A stretch of DNA of 64,000 nucleotides from Ceratobasidium sp. AG-K (taxonomy: Eukaryota > Basidiomycota > Agaricomycetes > Cantharellales > Ceratobasidiaceae). Position 1 is the stretch's first letter. Each line of letters starts with the position of its first letter. The notes beneath the pieces were generated by a model. The model did no database searches. It had not been told where the DNA came from and saw only the letters and a program-made list of their open reading frames with translations. Made by a program: the position numbers and the translations under genes. The stretch lies in contig JAWNGF010000013.1 in NCBI GenBank assembly GCA_037039685.1, positions 1,199,001-1,263,000 of the forward strand, given 5' to 3'. Below are positions 1 to 11,521 of this stretch, piece by piece.

Positions 1-6
1 TTACAG

Positions 7-320
7 GTGGTAGGACGCGCACTAAGTGTTGGTCTACCAAGCTCCGAGCACGCCGCACTGGCACAGGCGTATATTCACGCTATTTCCTCGTTGAAGCGAC
101 ACTTGCAAGCAAACCTTATCGAAGAAGGGTTAGGACCGTACGAGGAAGCCTTGAAGATGATCCGTCAAGTGCCACTGAGCGCGCTGAGTGCCTGCACCCC
201 AAGCGATCAACTCAAGGCAGATTATGAAGCACTATTGAATCTGGCAGATGACTCGGAAGCCTGGATGTATGGGATTCTCCCTGTGATGCTCAAGGAGGAG
301 GATATGACATTTAAGGATGA
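7..320 (+). CDS. Exon of an unidentified gene entering from the left edge
   Basis: An open frame follows an acceptor-like ttacag at the left edge and runs to a good donor (gaggtaagtgt, near 320); without splicing it would stop at 361. The roughly 105 encoded residues are mostly helical in character, with segments such as AYIHAISSLKRHL, EEALKMIRQVPLSAL and ADYEALLNLADDSEAW, and look like real protein rather than random translation. I do not recognise the family. No start codon is visible (the frame opens with GTG), so the gene must begin outside the window. The next exon downstream could not be fixed. It may also be a gene fragment. Confidence 0.35.
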
Positions 321-960
321 GGTAAGTGTCTACCATTGTCTCGTGAGCAAACTACATGTATAACCGAGTGCATGTAGGGCCACCACGAGCCTGGCGCCAC
401 CACTGAGTAAACTGGAAGGACCGAAAACGCTTCAAGTGTCGTTATTTGTCTACTGAGTAACGGTCGGTCAAGGAATAAGAAAGCGGATCGATCGTAACAA
501 ATCGCCATGTTGTTTGTCATGTAGTCTGGTTGTTATCGAGTTTGAACATTGGCCTTGCTTGTGAGCTGCCAAAATTGGTAGACCAAGTAATTGCGTGTTC
601 AGTGGAAGCTTCAAGGGTACCAGAAGTGCCGAGTTGTAGAATTCTCCATGAGGTAAAATGATGCCGTTCGTAACCCCTCTGATGCAGGGTATATGCGCTC
701 AGGTGTTTGTGCACTGGAGGTGTTTTCACCTTCGGGGTTCAGACTCGGAATCAAGCAACAGGCTAATGAGTGTGTCATACTCATCAGCAGTGATGCCGTG
801 ATAGTCTCATGGTCATGACACCGTGACGCTCGACACTGAGTCCTCCAAGTGACAAGCGTCACATTCATACGCGCCAGAGTGGTGGCGCAACACTTTACCT
901 TATATACCTACCTTGACTTCTTCAGCGCTGTATGCCCGTGCATTTTGTACTAATAGAATA
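321..960. other. No gene recognised
   Basis: Only short overlapping frames on both strands without family motifs. Nucleotides 770-870 hold several TCATGACA/GTGACG-like words related to those at 1640-1700 and may belong to a decayed transposon. Confidence 0.4.
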
Positions 961-989
961 TGTTACACCCACCCGTCACCTGTCCACGC

Positions 990-1590
990 TCGCCATGAGT
1001 CCTCGACGTGATACATTGGACCCTAAGCTGCCCCGAGCTTGACTTTATCAAAAGACAACTTGCCTCGGAAACGCGCTGCAACATGAGCAGGAAATTATTG
1101 GCTGGTCGCGATCCCGTCTCAAGCGCAAGACAGACAATGCAGGCCTATCCATGGGACCACCTTTATCTATGAGTTCAACTGTGGATAGAAGCCGCTCCTC
1201 TCCCTACCCCGGTCCTACTCGTGTCTCATTTTCTGAGGCTACACAAAAACTCGTTAAAGCAACTGAAGCTGATAGAGATAAATAACTCTATCCTGCGTGC
1301 AATATTCCATTCCACCCATTATCCTGGACTATTAGCCGTATGTTAGGGGGGTAGTTGGTTGATCTGGCCATATCCCATCCTCTCAGCCCTTCCCTCTCGA
1401 GTTTCACGGTGGAGGGGGCATTTCGTCGTGGGTTATCACTTTGTTGGCCAACGTAACTTAGACCAGCTGTGGAAGACAGCGGCTAGCAATCCTACAGAAG
1501 AGTTAAACATCCTCGCACTCTTACAATCGGAGCAGGATGATAGCAACACAACAACCAGCATTGACGGTGGTGATGACGCAGAGTAGCTTA
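990..1590 (+). pseudogene. Probable decayed hAT-like transposase relic
   Basis: Two broken reading frames in the same direction. Around 1085-1285 one gives a Ser/Arg-rich segment (WSRSRLKRKTDN, then a run ending KLVKATEADRDK and a stop). Around 1355-1590, after a frame change, the translation contains TVEGAFRRGLSL, which resembles the conserved VERAFSRG-type motif in the C-terminal dimerisation region of fungal hAT transposases, followed by further stops. The interval is flanked by clusters of TGTCATGAC-like words. Stops and frame changes rule out a functional enzyme. The family assignment rests on one short motif and is tentative. Confidence 0.25.
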
Positions 1591-1639
1591 TATTACATAG
1601 AACAAATATTTGAGCGCTGACGTTCCCAACCGTTTGGCG

Positions 1640-1700
1640 GTGTCATGTGTCATGGATGTCACACAGTCATGACAGTGTCATGACGCAGTGTCACGACATC
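1640..1700. repeat. Cluster of TGTCATGAC-type palindromic words
   Basis: Within about 60 nt there are repeated forms of tgtcatg, tcatgac and gtcacgac in both orientations. Similar words occur at about 805-860. They could be subterminal or terminal inverted repeats of the decayed element between them; exact ends and a target-site duplication were not identified. Confidence 0.3.
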
Positions 1701-3082
1701 ACTGGAGTATGTAGTACAAAATTCCCTAGCACCGGTAGATCCGTGACAAGTCGATTAGGTGGGTACATTCGCAAAGGTGTGCCCAAACACTTGGGACCCC
1801 TGACAAAATGCAAGTGATGCAAGCCGGTAGTCCTCCATAGGCTTGGAATGGGTAGTCTACCATAGTAAATTTGTTGTGTCTGCGAATTCATTCTACACCT
1901 TGAATGAGCACACGTATCGCGAGTTCAAACCTTTTCATTCCTGGTATCTGTTTGTTCAGGGCGAGGTTTTGTGCCTCAAAAAGCAAGTAAAGTTACACAG
2001 ACAAAAGGGATAGCTTCTCCTCGTCTCGATCGAGGGACCTCAGGGTAACGTAATCATGACTCAGCGGTCATAATATGAGCCCTGCGCGCTTCCACTGCGC
2101 TAAGAAGCTTGGGTGACTTGAACTAATCTTGCAGCATGTTCATTACAACATACTACCCGCCCCACTGTCCGAGTGCTTCCATAAGTGGTTCAGTACCGCA
2201 GAGCAGACGCCATGAGACCCGAATACAAACCCAGAATCTGCCAGCCCAACGTGTCGACCAACACGGATAACCGAGCAAGTATACGCCAGGTTTGGTCCCA
2301 TTGTGGGTAGCTTCTGCAGAGCTGTTTGCGGGGCTGTAACACTTTCTCAGCTTTACGATGGCTCGCCGGATTGTGAATCAATCCCACTTTGACTCGGAGT
2401 GTAGGATCATATCAGCGCGTAAGGCTTGCATTCTAGAGACAAAGCGTACCAGCTGGACCCAAACGGTGGACAAGGCTCTGGATAGGTTGACCTCAAACTT
2501 GTCAATATCATATCACGCGGGGCAATGGGGGAAGTCGTTGACCATACGTAAGTGTTGGATTGTCTGTTTCCGGAGTGCATCTGGTGGGTAGTCTGGAATT
2601 GATTCAGAAATAGACAAGCGTAATCCAAAATGGTCGATCAGGGGACCAGGGACAGCCTGGACCGGTGGGATAGCTCACCAGGGGTCTGGTGAATTGCCGA
2701 GACTATTGTGATAGTTAACATTGAATAAAAAGTTGTGTGGTTCGAAGGGTGACTCATTCTAGGACGATTCATGGTTCGGAATGTAAGGACATATATATGT
2801 AGTGGATTGGGTTGGCGGGCTTGCGCCGATCATTCAAGGCGGTAGGGACGGTGATCGGGGCTTCTGGCACGCTGATCGGCGATCGCATCGAGGCCGGCGG
2901 GATCTCTCGAAAGCCAGGCACGAGGATCAAAAGCCTAAAATTGGAAAATGATCGGAAAGGATGCACTAAAAAAATGGGGGTCCATTCATATTATAGTAGT
3001 ACAACAATGAGATAGACAGAGGAGCGACGGCACAAACCGAGGGTATGGGAATGGTCGAGTAAGCCAGTTAGCACGGAGCCAA
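1701..3082. other. Intergenic; no gene recognised
   Basis: No frame here shows a family motif. The part from about 2810 to 2960 is the downstream flank of the truncated WD40 gene and matches 5080-5190, downstream of the full-length gene, showing that the duplication included 3' flanking DNA. Confidence 0.5.
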
Positions 3083-4560
3083 TCACAAAGCTGGATTATA
3101 GCATTCGTGCCACCGATCTCCCAGCAGCGTGGTGTGGTCAACGTGGGTAGTACTGCGGGCATTGGTGGCGAGAGAGTTGGAAGGGGTAGGGAACCAAAAT
3201 CCGTCGCGCAGGTCAGACGGTACCCAGAACAGCCGCTGGGACTGCGAGTCAATCACCCAGCCATCATTGTCAATGGACCAACCGTCGAATGATGTGGCGT
3301 CGGGTTGAATGGCGGCTGCTACGTCCCAGAACCAAATCGTGCGGTCGGACGAGCCAGAGATGATACGCGTGCCGTAGGGAGAGAGCGCGACAGAGTTAAC
3401 GCTCTGGGTGTGGCCCTTGATTGGACCAGCCACCGTCGTACCGCCCAGCATGTCCCACACGCGCACCGTTTGGTCCTCGGAGGCAGAGACGACTCGCGTT
3501 CCATCAGGGGAGAATGCGACGGACAGGACCAAGCCGGTATGCCCTATGAACGGACTGTGTAGCACCGCACCGTCACGCCCGTCCAACACTAGGGTCGTTT
3601 TGTCAGCCGACCCAGTCACTACTCGCGTCCCATCGGGTGAAAACGCCACGCAGTGGACACGGTAGGCGCGAGCGTCGGACATCCAGAGTGCAATGGCGTC
3701 GTTGGCGTCCCACATTCGGACCGTGGGGTCATAGGAGCCGGAGATGATGCGAGCGCCGATGGGAGAGAATGCGATGGATGCAACCGAGTCGGTGTGACCC
3801 TTGAATGGCTTGACTGATTCGCCAGTATGCGCGTGCCATAATCGGATGGTTTTGTAACCGGAACCGGATGCCACTTGGATGCCATTGGGTGAAAAGGCAA
3901 CCGAATTGACCGATTCGGTGTGCCCCTCGGACGGACCAGCAAGCAGAGCGCCGGTAGACGCGTCCCATGTGCGCAGGGTGGAATCATAAGAGCCTGACAC
4001 GATGCGTGCTCCGTCTGGAGAGAATGCCACCGAGTAGACTGAAGTGATATGACCCTTGAACGGACCAGCGACGAGTGCGCCGTTGTGCGTGTCCCAGACG
4101 CAAATCGTCTCGTCTCTCGAGCCAGATGCAACGCGTGAGCGGTCAGGCGACATGGCAACAGACCAGATTGCGCCGGAATGTCCCAACCGCTCGGTAGCGC
4201 CTGATGTCCTATGACGCGCGTCCCACACACCGATCGTGCCGTCGCGAGACCCCGATAGGATGCGTGTGTCGTCTACAGTAAAGAGTGCCGCATTGATACT
4301 GCTTCCGTGACCTTGGAATGGCCCAGCGAGCAGATTCCCGCTCTCAGCTTCCCACACCCGAATTGTACAGTCAGATGAACCAGACGCAACCTGGGTGCCA
4401 TTCGGCGAAAACGAAACGGAAGCAACATGAAATATATGGCCCTCGAATGGACCAGCCAAAAACGTGCCACTCAATGTGTCCCACACCCGAACCGTCCAAT
4501 CCTCCGAGCCAGACGCCAGGCGCGATCCATCGGAGGAATATGCAATGGAGCACACCTCCA
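2810..4560. repeat. Tandem duplicate of 5080-6810
   Basis: The WD40 coding segment and about 250 nt of downstream flank match the corresponding part of the full-length NACHT-WD40 gene (about 5080-6810) in the same orientation. Shared words downstream of the stops include gccggcgggatc and aaagcctaaaat. The unit is about 1.75 kb. The inner break falls inside the WD40 array, between repeats 4 and 5 of the parent. Confidence 0.75.
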
Positions 4561-4561
4561 T
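3083..4561 (-). CDS. WD40-repeat protein, truncated tandem paralogue of the neighbouring NLR-like gene
   Basis: An open frame of 492 codons from the ATG at 4561 encodes ten WD40 repeats with the usual GH...SVAFSPDG...SGS.D.TIRVWD pattern. They align one to one with repeats 5-14 of the gene at 5323-10002, and the tail is also shared (FDGWSID, QSQRLFWVPSDLRDG, LLGDRW). The NACHT domain and the first four repeats are absent: similarity stops at about 4560. Upstream on the minus strand an 82-codon frame (4861-4613) ends in TGA just before the WD40 frame; whether it is a first exon joined by a very short intron or unrelated is unclear. With ten repeats the two-propeller arrangement of the parent is broken. 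It may be a free WD40 protein or a pseudogene with a still open frame. Confidence 0.7.
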   Translation of the reverse strand: MEVCSIAYSSDGSRLASGSEDWTVRVWDTLSGTFLAGPFEGHIFHVASVSFSPNGTQVASGSSDCTIRVWEAESGNLLAGPFQGHGSSINAALFTVDDTRILSGSRDGTIGVWDARHRTSGATERLGHSGAIWSVAMSPDRSRVASGSRDETICVWDTHNGALVAGPFKGHITSVYSVAFSPDGARIVSGSYDSTLRTWDASTGALLAGPSEGHTESVNSVAFSPNGIQVASGSGYKTIRLWHAHTGESVKPFKGHTDSVASIAFSPIGARIISGSYDPTVRMWDANDAIALWMSDARAYRVHCVAFSPDGTRVVTGSADKTTLVLDGRDGAVLHSPFIGHTGLVLSVAFSPDGTRVVSASEDQTVRVWDMLGGTTVAGPIKGHTQSVNSVALSPYGTRIISGSSDRTIWFWDVAAAIQPDATSFDGWSIDNDGWVIDSQSQRLFWVPSDLRDGFWFPTPSNSLATNARSTTHVDHTTLLGDRWHECYNPAL

Positions 4562-5079
4562 GGTATGGGCAGGCCGTTCCTCTAGTGCCAAGAGCCGGTT
4601 CTGAATGTGCTCTCAGACGTACACTGGCTCACCGGGGTCGTGAAGCCAACTACGTCTGGACTTGGACGTAGGAGCGTATCGAGCAGGTAGAAGTACTTCC
4701 GCTGGAGCCGGTGTGTACCAGATAGCGCCAACCAGCAGAGAAAGTTGTAAGCCGGTTGACCTCAAAGCGGCGAGTGTAATCTTCCATGGAGTAAAGGGAG
4801 AGGGGTCGCAATTGATGACTTCGCCCAGGTACTCGAATCGTCGGTGCCGGAGCGCATACAAAGGGAACCGTATCCGTCAGGGAGGTAGATGGAAATGTGG
4901 ACACTGCGGGTCAATTGATCACACCACAAAGGAGGGCCAGGCACGATGGCAGTACTCACCAGCAGTCGGGGGACGAAAAGTCGTGTAGCTGGAGGGATGA
5001 TTGTGGCTAGACAATCGATTCATGGACCACAACGTGACGACATGCTGTGGATCATGTCAGTAAGATTGCATCGACGACT
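4562..5079. other. Spacer between the duplicated WD40 segments
   Basis: Not similar to the parent gene. Contains the minus-strand 82-codon frame 4861-4613 (ATG start, segment KITLAALRSTGLQLSLLVG) with no recognisable family, which could be an upstream exon of the truncated WD40 gene. Confidence 0.4.
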
Positions 5080-5322
5080 GCGGCAGTGCGGTCGGCGATC
5101 GGAGGTCCTGGCCACGCTGATCGACGACCACGTTGAAGCCGGCGGGATCCACGCGAGGGCATCAAAGCCTAAAATTTGAAATGGTCGTGCGTGGGTAATG
5201 GAGTGATACATGCAAAAAAATGGATTCACATTGTAGCTGCACAATAGGGAGATAGTCAGAGATACGATAGTACGGGACGAGGGTATGGAAGTAGAATCAC
5301 GGGCGAGTAGGGGCGGCAGCGG

Positions 5323-8300
5323 TTACATGGATGTATCATAGCACCCGTGCCACCGATCTCCTAGTAGCGTGGTGTGGTTAACGCGGGTGGTACTGCGAGC
5401 ATTGGAGACAAGGGGATTAGAGGGCGAAGGGAACCAGAACCCGTCGCGCAGGTCGGACGGCACCCAGAACAACCGCTGCGATTGTGAGTTGGTCAGCCAG
5501 CCCTCATCATCTATGGACCAACCGTCGAATGATGCAGCGTCAGGTCGGGTGGCGGCTACCACGTCCCAGAACCGAATCGTGCCGTCCCATGAGCCAGATA
5601 TGATACGTGTACTGTCGGGAGAGAACGCAACAGGGATAACCCTCTGGGTGTGACCCTTGAGCGGACCAACCACCACCTCGCTGCTCTGCACGCCCCACAC
5701 ACGCACCGTTTGATCCTGAGAGCTAGAAACGACGCGCGTTCCATCAGGGGAGAATGCGACGGAGTAGACCCGGTTGGTATGACCTGTAAACGGACCATGC
5801 AGCACCGCACCGTCACCCACGTCCAACACCAGGAGGGTCTTGTCGTCCGAGCCAGACACGACACGCGTCCCATCAGGTGAAAATGCCACGCAGTTGACAT
5901 CTTTGGTGTGAGCGTTGGACACCCAGAGGCAAGTACCGCCATTGGCGTCCCACATTCGGGCAGTCGCGTCGTACGAGCCAGAGACGATGCGAGTGCCGTT
6001 GGGTGAGAACGCGATGGATCTGACTGTGTTAGTGTGGCCTCTGAAGGGCTTGGCGACCGATTTCCCGGTCTGCGAGTCCCACAATTGAATGGTTTCGTCA
6101 CTGGAACCGGATGCAATTTGGTTGCCATCGGGCGAAAAGGCAACCGAAGTGACCCAGTTGGTGTGGCCCTCGAACGGACCAGCAATCAAGGCACCGGTGG
6201 ACGCGTTCCATGTGCGCAGGGTGGAATCACCAGAGCCAGACACGATGCGTGCTCCGTCGGGCGAGAATGCCACCGAGTAGACTGGTCCGGTGTGACCTTT
6301 GAGCGGACCAACGACCAGTGTGCCGATGTGTGCGTCCCAGATGCAGATCGTATTGTCGTGCGAGCCAGATGCAACGCGTGTGCCGTCGGGTGACATGGCA
6401 ACAGAGTAGATCCCGCCGGAATGACCCAGCGACTCGGTAGCGCCTGCTATCCTGTGGCGCACATCCCAGACCCGGATTGTGCGGTCGTCAGACCCGGATA
6501 GGATGCGTGTGCCGTCTGTGGTGAAGAGCACCGCCCTAATCACGTCGCCATGTCCCTCGAATGGTCCAGCGAGCAGCTTCCCGCTCCCAGCTTCCCACAC
6601 ACGAATTGTACGATCCGACGAACCGGACACGACCTGGCTGCCATTGGGTGAAAACGAAACGGACAAGACACTACTGGTATGACCCTCGAACGGACCGGCC
6701 AACAGTACGCCACTCGCCATGTCCCACACTCGAACCGTGCGATCATCCGAGCCAGACGCCAGACGCGACCCATCAGAGGAATACGCAACGGAGTCCACCG
6801 ATCCGGTATGCCCTTCCATCGGTCCCAGAGCTGCCACGCCCGTCCGCCAGTTCCAGACTCGAATCGTGCAGTCTTCTGAGCCAGAGGCAAGATGATCTCT
6901 GTCGGGCGAAAACGCCACTGACCACACTACATCCTGATGTCCTTCGTGGGCGTCGGCAATCATAGCGCCTGTGTGCGCGTCCCACATCCGGATAGTGTAG
7001 TCATCGGAGCCAGAAGCGAGGCGAGTGCCGTCGGGCGAGAATGCAACTGAGTTGACGCCCGAGGTATGGCCGCGAAGTGGTCCGACAACCAAGTCGCCGT
7101 TGTGCGCGTCCCAAACCCGAATAGTACGGTCATCCGAGCCAGAAGCGATGCGGGAGTTGTCTGGAGAGAACGCGACCGACCGGACAGCCTGCTCGTGACC
7201 TTCCAGAGGTCCCAGGATACGAGCGCCGCTGGACACGTCCCACACGCTCACTTTATTGTTGTACGAGCCAGAGGCGACACGCCTGCCGTCGCTCGATCGG
7301 GCAATGCTATAAACGTCGCTCCCAACGTCCCAGGTCGCAAGCGCAGAATTTCCCCTTCCCTCGGTCGCTGCACCTTCAATCTCCATCAGACCTCGTGTCC
7401 GCTGCCAGTAGGTTGTCCGCACGTGGCTTTCCTTGGATGTGAAGGGTAGTGCAGAAATGTAGATATGCGGTGTTGAGAGCGATGTGGGATTGTTGGTAAA
7501 TAATGTGACAAAGTTGCGCGCGTCATAGGTCAAGTCTCGGAGCTCGGTCCATTCGTCTTCCGTCTAGGTTGCGTGAGTAGATGGCTATAGCATGAGGCAT
7601 ATGGACACTCACCGGAAGCCAGACAAGTGCCTGACCAAGCACGACTTCGCCATGACCGATCCGGCCTTTGAGGTTCAGCACCTCCATCCAGAACAGTAGA
7701 TGCTGCTGCAAGAACCTTTCTAGGAGTGAAAGCAATGTGGGCGAGGGTGGGCCTTTTGTGAGATGGTCACCCCAGTATCTGCACGAGTAGAAAAGCCCAG
7801 TGGAGATTGCCTTTTCGACTCGGGTTTGAAGGTCCGGCACCTCCTTGTCAAGCGCGTACGACGATTCCAAGTCGCATATGTTGAACTTCAGTGACCGGCC
7901 CATTAGCTTGAAGCAGCATTCCGCAAGGGAAGAGTTGTGAACAACTTCATTACAATGAAACCGTTCTGAACGTTCCTGGGCAAGTAGAAAGTCGGGAAAC
8001 GATGCGTGGAGAGCGGATACTGCACTGCTGATTTCCGACACATGCAGCACAGATTGTAGGGGCTGTATCATAACCCTGATCTTTTCTTCGCCTGGCGCAC
8101 GCAGAATCTCGGCCAGAGCCGATATCGTCAATGACTCCCTTGCGCAGATCACCGTCCTGAGCACTTCCTGCCTTGCAGCAATCTCTGTTGGTTCATATAT
8201 CTTCTCGTCCAAGGCATTCGCTAGGATCACCATGTACAGGTTGTCAATATCTTCGTAGCTCTTATGCTTTTGGCTTGGCTGTAGCTCCAGTACCACCTGA

Positions 8301-10002
8301 AGTCGTCCTCTTCGGTCCACAACACCTCTCTCCGGCAGTATATATCGGACTGTGGTCGCCGCAAAGATAAAGAGGTTGCCAGCCCGAGCGGCCAGTTGAT
8401 CGATTTCGGAGGGGGAGACGTTGATGGATGCCAGCGCTTCGGTAAGGTAGAGCTTGATATCTGCTTGCACGAGTGACTTTTCGATATCGTGTAACCGCAG
8501 AATCGATCGCGAAGCTCCAGTGCCAGCCGACATGCTTTCGGATATGGTAGGTTCAGGCCGGCTCGCAATAAAGAACTTGATGGGGAGGTTGGCTGCGTGT
8601 CGGATCAGCGTGTCAAGCACGGTTCTTGTCCCGGCCTCATCGGCACACTCGTCCAGTGCGTCGATCACGACTATAACGTCCTTCGGCATTGCCTGGTTGA
8701 TCTTGTCAAACGGCGAAGAAATAAGATGCTTGAACTGAGCACCAATGTTTCGCTTTGAGGCGTCCGAGTAGCTTTTGAGCGCTTTGACCAACTCCTGTCG
8801 GTATAGGATCGAGTGTTGAGCCAGCTGATACGCGATCGTTGGTACGATTCTGTTGACATCTTTGCAGTCGGCCGAGTTGCGCGAGCAGAAGAAACTGGCG
8901 GCGAGCAGTTTATCCCTCTGAAGCATCTCGCATAGAGTATAGGCGATCGTAGTCTTGCCTGTGCCAGCCATGCCGTTCAGCCAGAAGATTTTGGCCGTAT
9001 CGCCTCCGCGCGTCCAGTCCCGAGTGGTATTCAGTAGATCCACCCGGGTACCTTGTGTACACTCGACTCGCTTTGTAGCCGAGGTGGGGGGTGCTGCGTC
9101 GTGATAGGCGTCGTACACCGGAGAGAGCTCTTTCACAGTAGTATCCTGCGAACCCGGTACGTTCTCATTCTACTGCATGGAACATAAGATTGTACCTACC
9201 ATATCTCGCTCCTTTAACTCGTCCCGCAAGCTCAGTAGTATATCCGTCTACGATTCGCTTGAGTTTCCGGTCGTAATGGTGTTATATTGCGTACCTGCAA
9301 TTGTTGGAACAGCGCTCCAATCCTACGGTAGCATTTCAGCACTAGCTCTTCGTCTTCCTTTGCCGTGGTCAACCGACTAATCTGTGATCGCTCCTGTTGC
9401 GCTTTGATCAACCCCGTTTGTTCATCAATCGCCCTAAGACAGCAATCAATCAACTTGCATCGCAAAACAAATCGCTTCACGTACCGCGCAACGTTGACAA
9501 TCGAGTATGGTCCATTGTGTGGCTTCAGATCCACAGCGTGTTTCTGGAGCATCGTCGCCAAGTTCGTCAGATCTGACGCCAGCTCATCATATGCTTGACG
9601 GTTTTGACCCTCAACCTATAGTATGCCCGTTAGATCCGCGAGATAAATTGAGGCTGAGGTATCACTACATACCTCGGAGTGAATGATACACTCGAGCAAC
9701 GCTCCGACGGCCATCTGCAACGGAGGCAGCTCTGTCAGACTATCTCTCAGTCCTCCTAGCACCGTCTTGAGTGCGCTCATGGCGGGGCTCGTCTCAACTT
9801 GCGGTGCTTGAGGAACGCGTGATGTTGCAGGCAGAAGCCTGATGCTCGGAGTCGGGGCGGCTTGGTTTGGTATGATCCCAGTTGGTACAGGGTTATCATG
9901 CACAGGTGAGGATAAAGGCGATGGATCGGATATAGCACGCTGCCTGGTCCCAGGGAGGCAACGGTGAATAAAATCGGGCAACCATCGTTTCGGTCCCGAC
10001 AT
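5323..10002 (-). CDS. NACHT-WD40 NLR-like signalling protein
   Basis: Five exons close in frame: 10002-9673, 9615-9295, 9247-9200, 9145-7613 and 7563-5323 (introns 57, 47, 54 and 49 nt), giving 1490 residues. The order is an N-terminal Ser/Pro-rich then helical region (to about 235), a NACHT NTPase with Walker A GMAGTGKTT near 291 and Walker B VIVVIDALDEC near 400, a helical linker, then 14 WD40 repeats from about 820 to 1420 and a conserved tail containing QSQRLFWVPSDLRDG. Fourteen repeats would make two seven-bladed propellers. Fungal proteins of this STAND/NLR class act as cytosolic sensors in non-self recognition and programmed cell death, the repeats being the ligand-reading part and NACHT the oligomerising switch. 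The N-terminal effector type was not recognised; no HET, Goodbye-like or lipase motif is visible. The ligand is unknown. Confidence 0.92.
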
Positions 10003-11521
10003 CGCAGCCTAGGCGGTCGATCCAGTGGGAACTGAGGGGGGGGGTCTGCCCAGTTGGCTCGTATAAATCACCTGCTGCATGTTTTCAGGGTGGGAGACAT
10101 GAGGCTGAGCCTCGAACACGTGTTAGTCGAGTGCTCCAAGCTTGGCCGTCGGAGGTATCGGACATAAGCATAAAGCATAGCACCAGCACAGGCACCTTAT
10201 GTGAGCTCGCAAGGGTATGTAGGAAGTACGACAATATGGCTGGAAGACTGCATATTGCTGGCGTTATAAAATCAAAGCCGCCGATCCATGATAACATATA
10301 ACTGCTTGACCGCACTTCGACCACTCACTCTGGTCGTACTATCAGAGTGTGGAGATGGGGGTGATACGGATTCAGCCATGTATCAAGGTTGATAGGAAGC
10401 CATATTACACATACAATGCTCGAAAATCTGGGCTGCTGCATATCCTCACGGTCAAGACTAGATTGTACCACGATTCGGTCCTTGTCTGGACCTGGAACCG
10501 TCAAATTGCTACACGGCGTTACTGTAACAGCGGACATGGTTGACCAGATAATGCTGTCGCCGGTGTGCATGCAATGGCTCTAAAAAAGGGCTTATCTCAA
10601 GTACTTGTATATAGTAATAGTGAGTAGGTATCGCCTAATCGATCAACCAGTTGGGACCGCACAGGAGCTAGCGACACCGCCATCCTGAAGCGGTGCGACG
10701 CCCAGGCTTTTGTTCACGACTCGCTTGAGTTTCACGGCGCATACTTTAGCCCTATGGCCATGGGGGAGACTATGATGGCCAGGTGGTAGCTTCAACCTCA
10801 AACCGTCAGAAGCACAGCCTGGCTAAATCAATCGATTACTGAATGCCATCACCGGTTCGGAGGCGGTTGCAAAGGACCGGGTCGTGACCGAGCTGCTTTT
10901 ACTCACACCAAAACGCAAATATGAGTTCTTCAGGCTCACCTTCATATCATGACATCGTTTTGAGTATTGTTAGTGGCGCATATATATCCTGTATATATAT
11001 ATCTATGAGTTTCAGGCTTAATAGCCCAGAAGGTATGGAAGCAAATTGACTAGGGACACCCGGGACCAAGGAATGTGTACGCTCACCAAAGTCTGTTTGT
11101 CAAAACGCTCATAGACTTCGAGGTCGAGCATGTATTCTCTTCTAGAACTTTGTTAGGCTGAATGGATATGAAACCTACAAGATGGTCAAGGTGAATGGAA
11201 TTTGTAAGAATGTGTTTGTTTCAACGCCCTTAAGGGTACTTATATGCGCTGGGCTCGCATACCAGAGTGGTAAAATTGGCATTCACCCTTGAATAAAGAC
11301 TACGACGCACAGCGAGTCCCTCCATGAACAGAGATCTATAACCGAGTCAAGATGGAGTCTGTGAGGATGCAATTGTTTAGAGGGACTCGACCAGCAAGAG
11401 ATTGCTATCAAGTAAGATTCACACCATGCACATTACCCACTGGCTGTAACTGAATGCGCTAAATCTAGTTACAATACGATGATACCAAAATAAAACCCTC
11501 CATTTACATCACACAATCCAC
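10003..11521. other. Intergenic; no gene recognised
   Basis: Upstream region of the NACHT-WD40 gene and 3' flank of the AMP-binding gene. Short frames on both strands (for example 10085-10570) lack family motifs. An AT-rich stretch with tandem TATATA words lies at about 10980-11010. Confidence 0.5.

Noticed and set aside
2358..2591. 77-codon plus-strand frame ending near a gtaagt donor-like site
   Set aside because: The donor may be chance; no homologous or motif-bearing partner exon was found.
5323..7563. Regular roughly 129-nt periodicity that could be mistaken for a repeat array or CRISPR
   Set aside because: It is the WD40 coding repeat (43 codons); there are no spacers or CRISPR-type direct repeats.
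10085..10570. Short frames on both strands upstream of the NLR gene
   Set aside because: No motif, overlapping on both strands, and no splice support.
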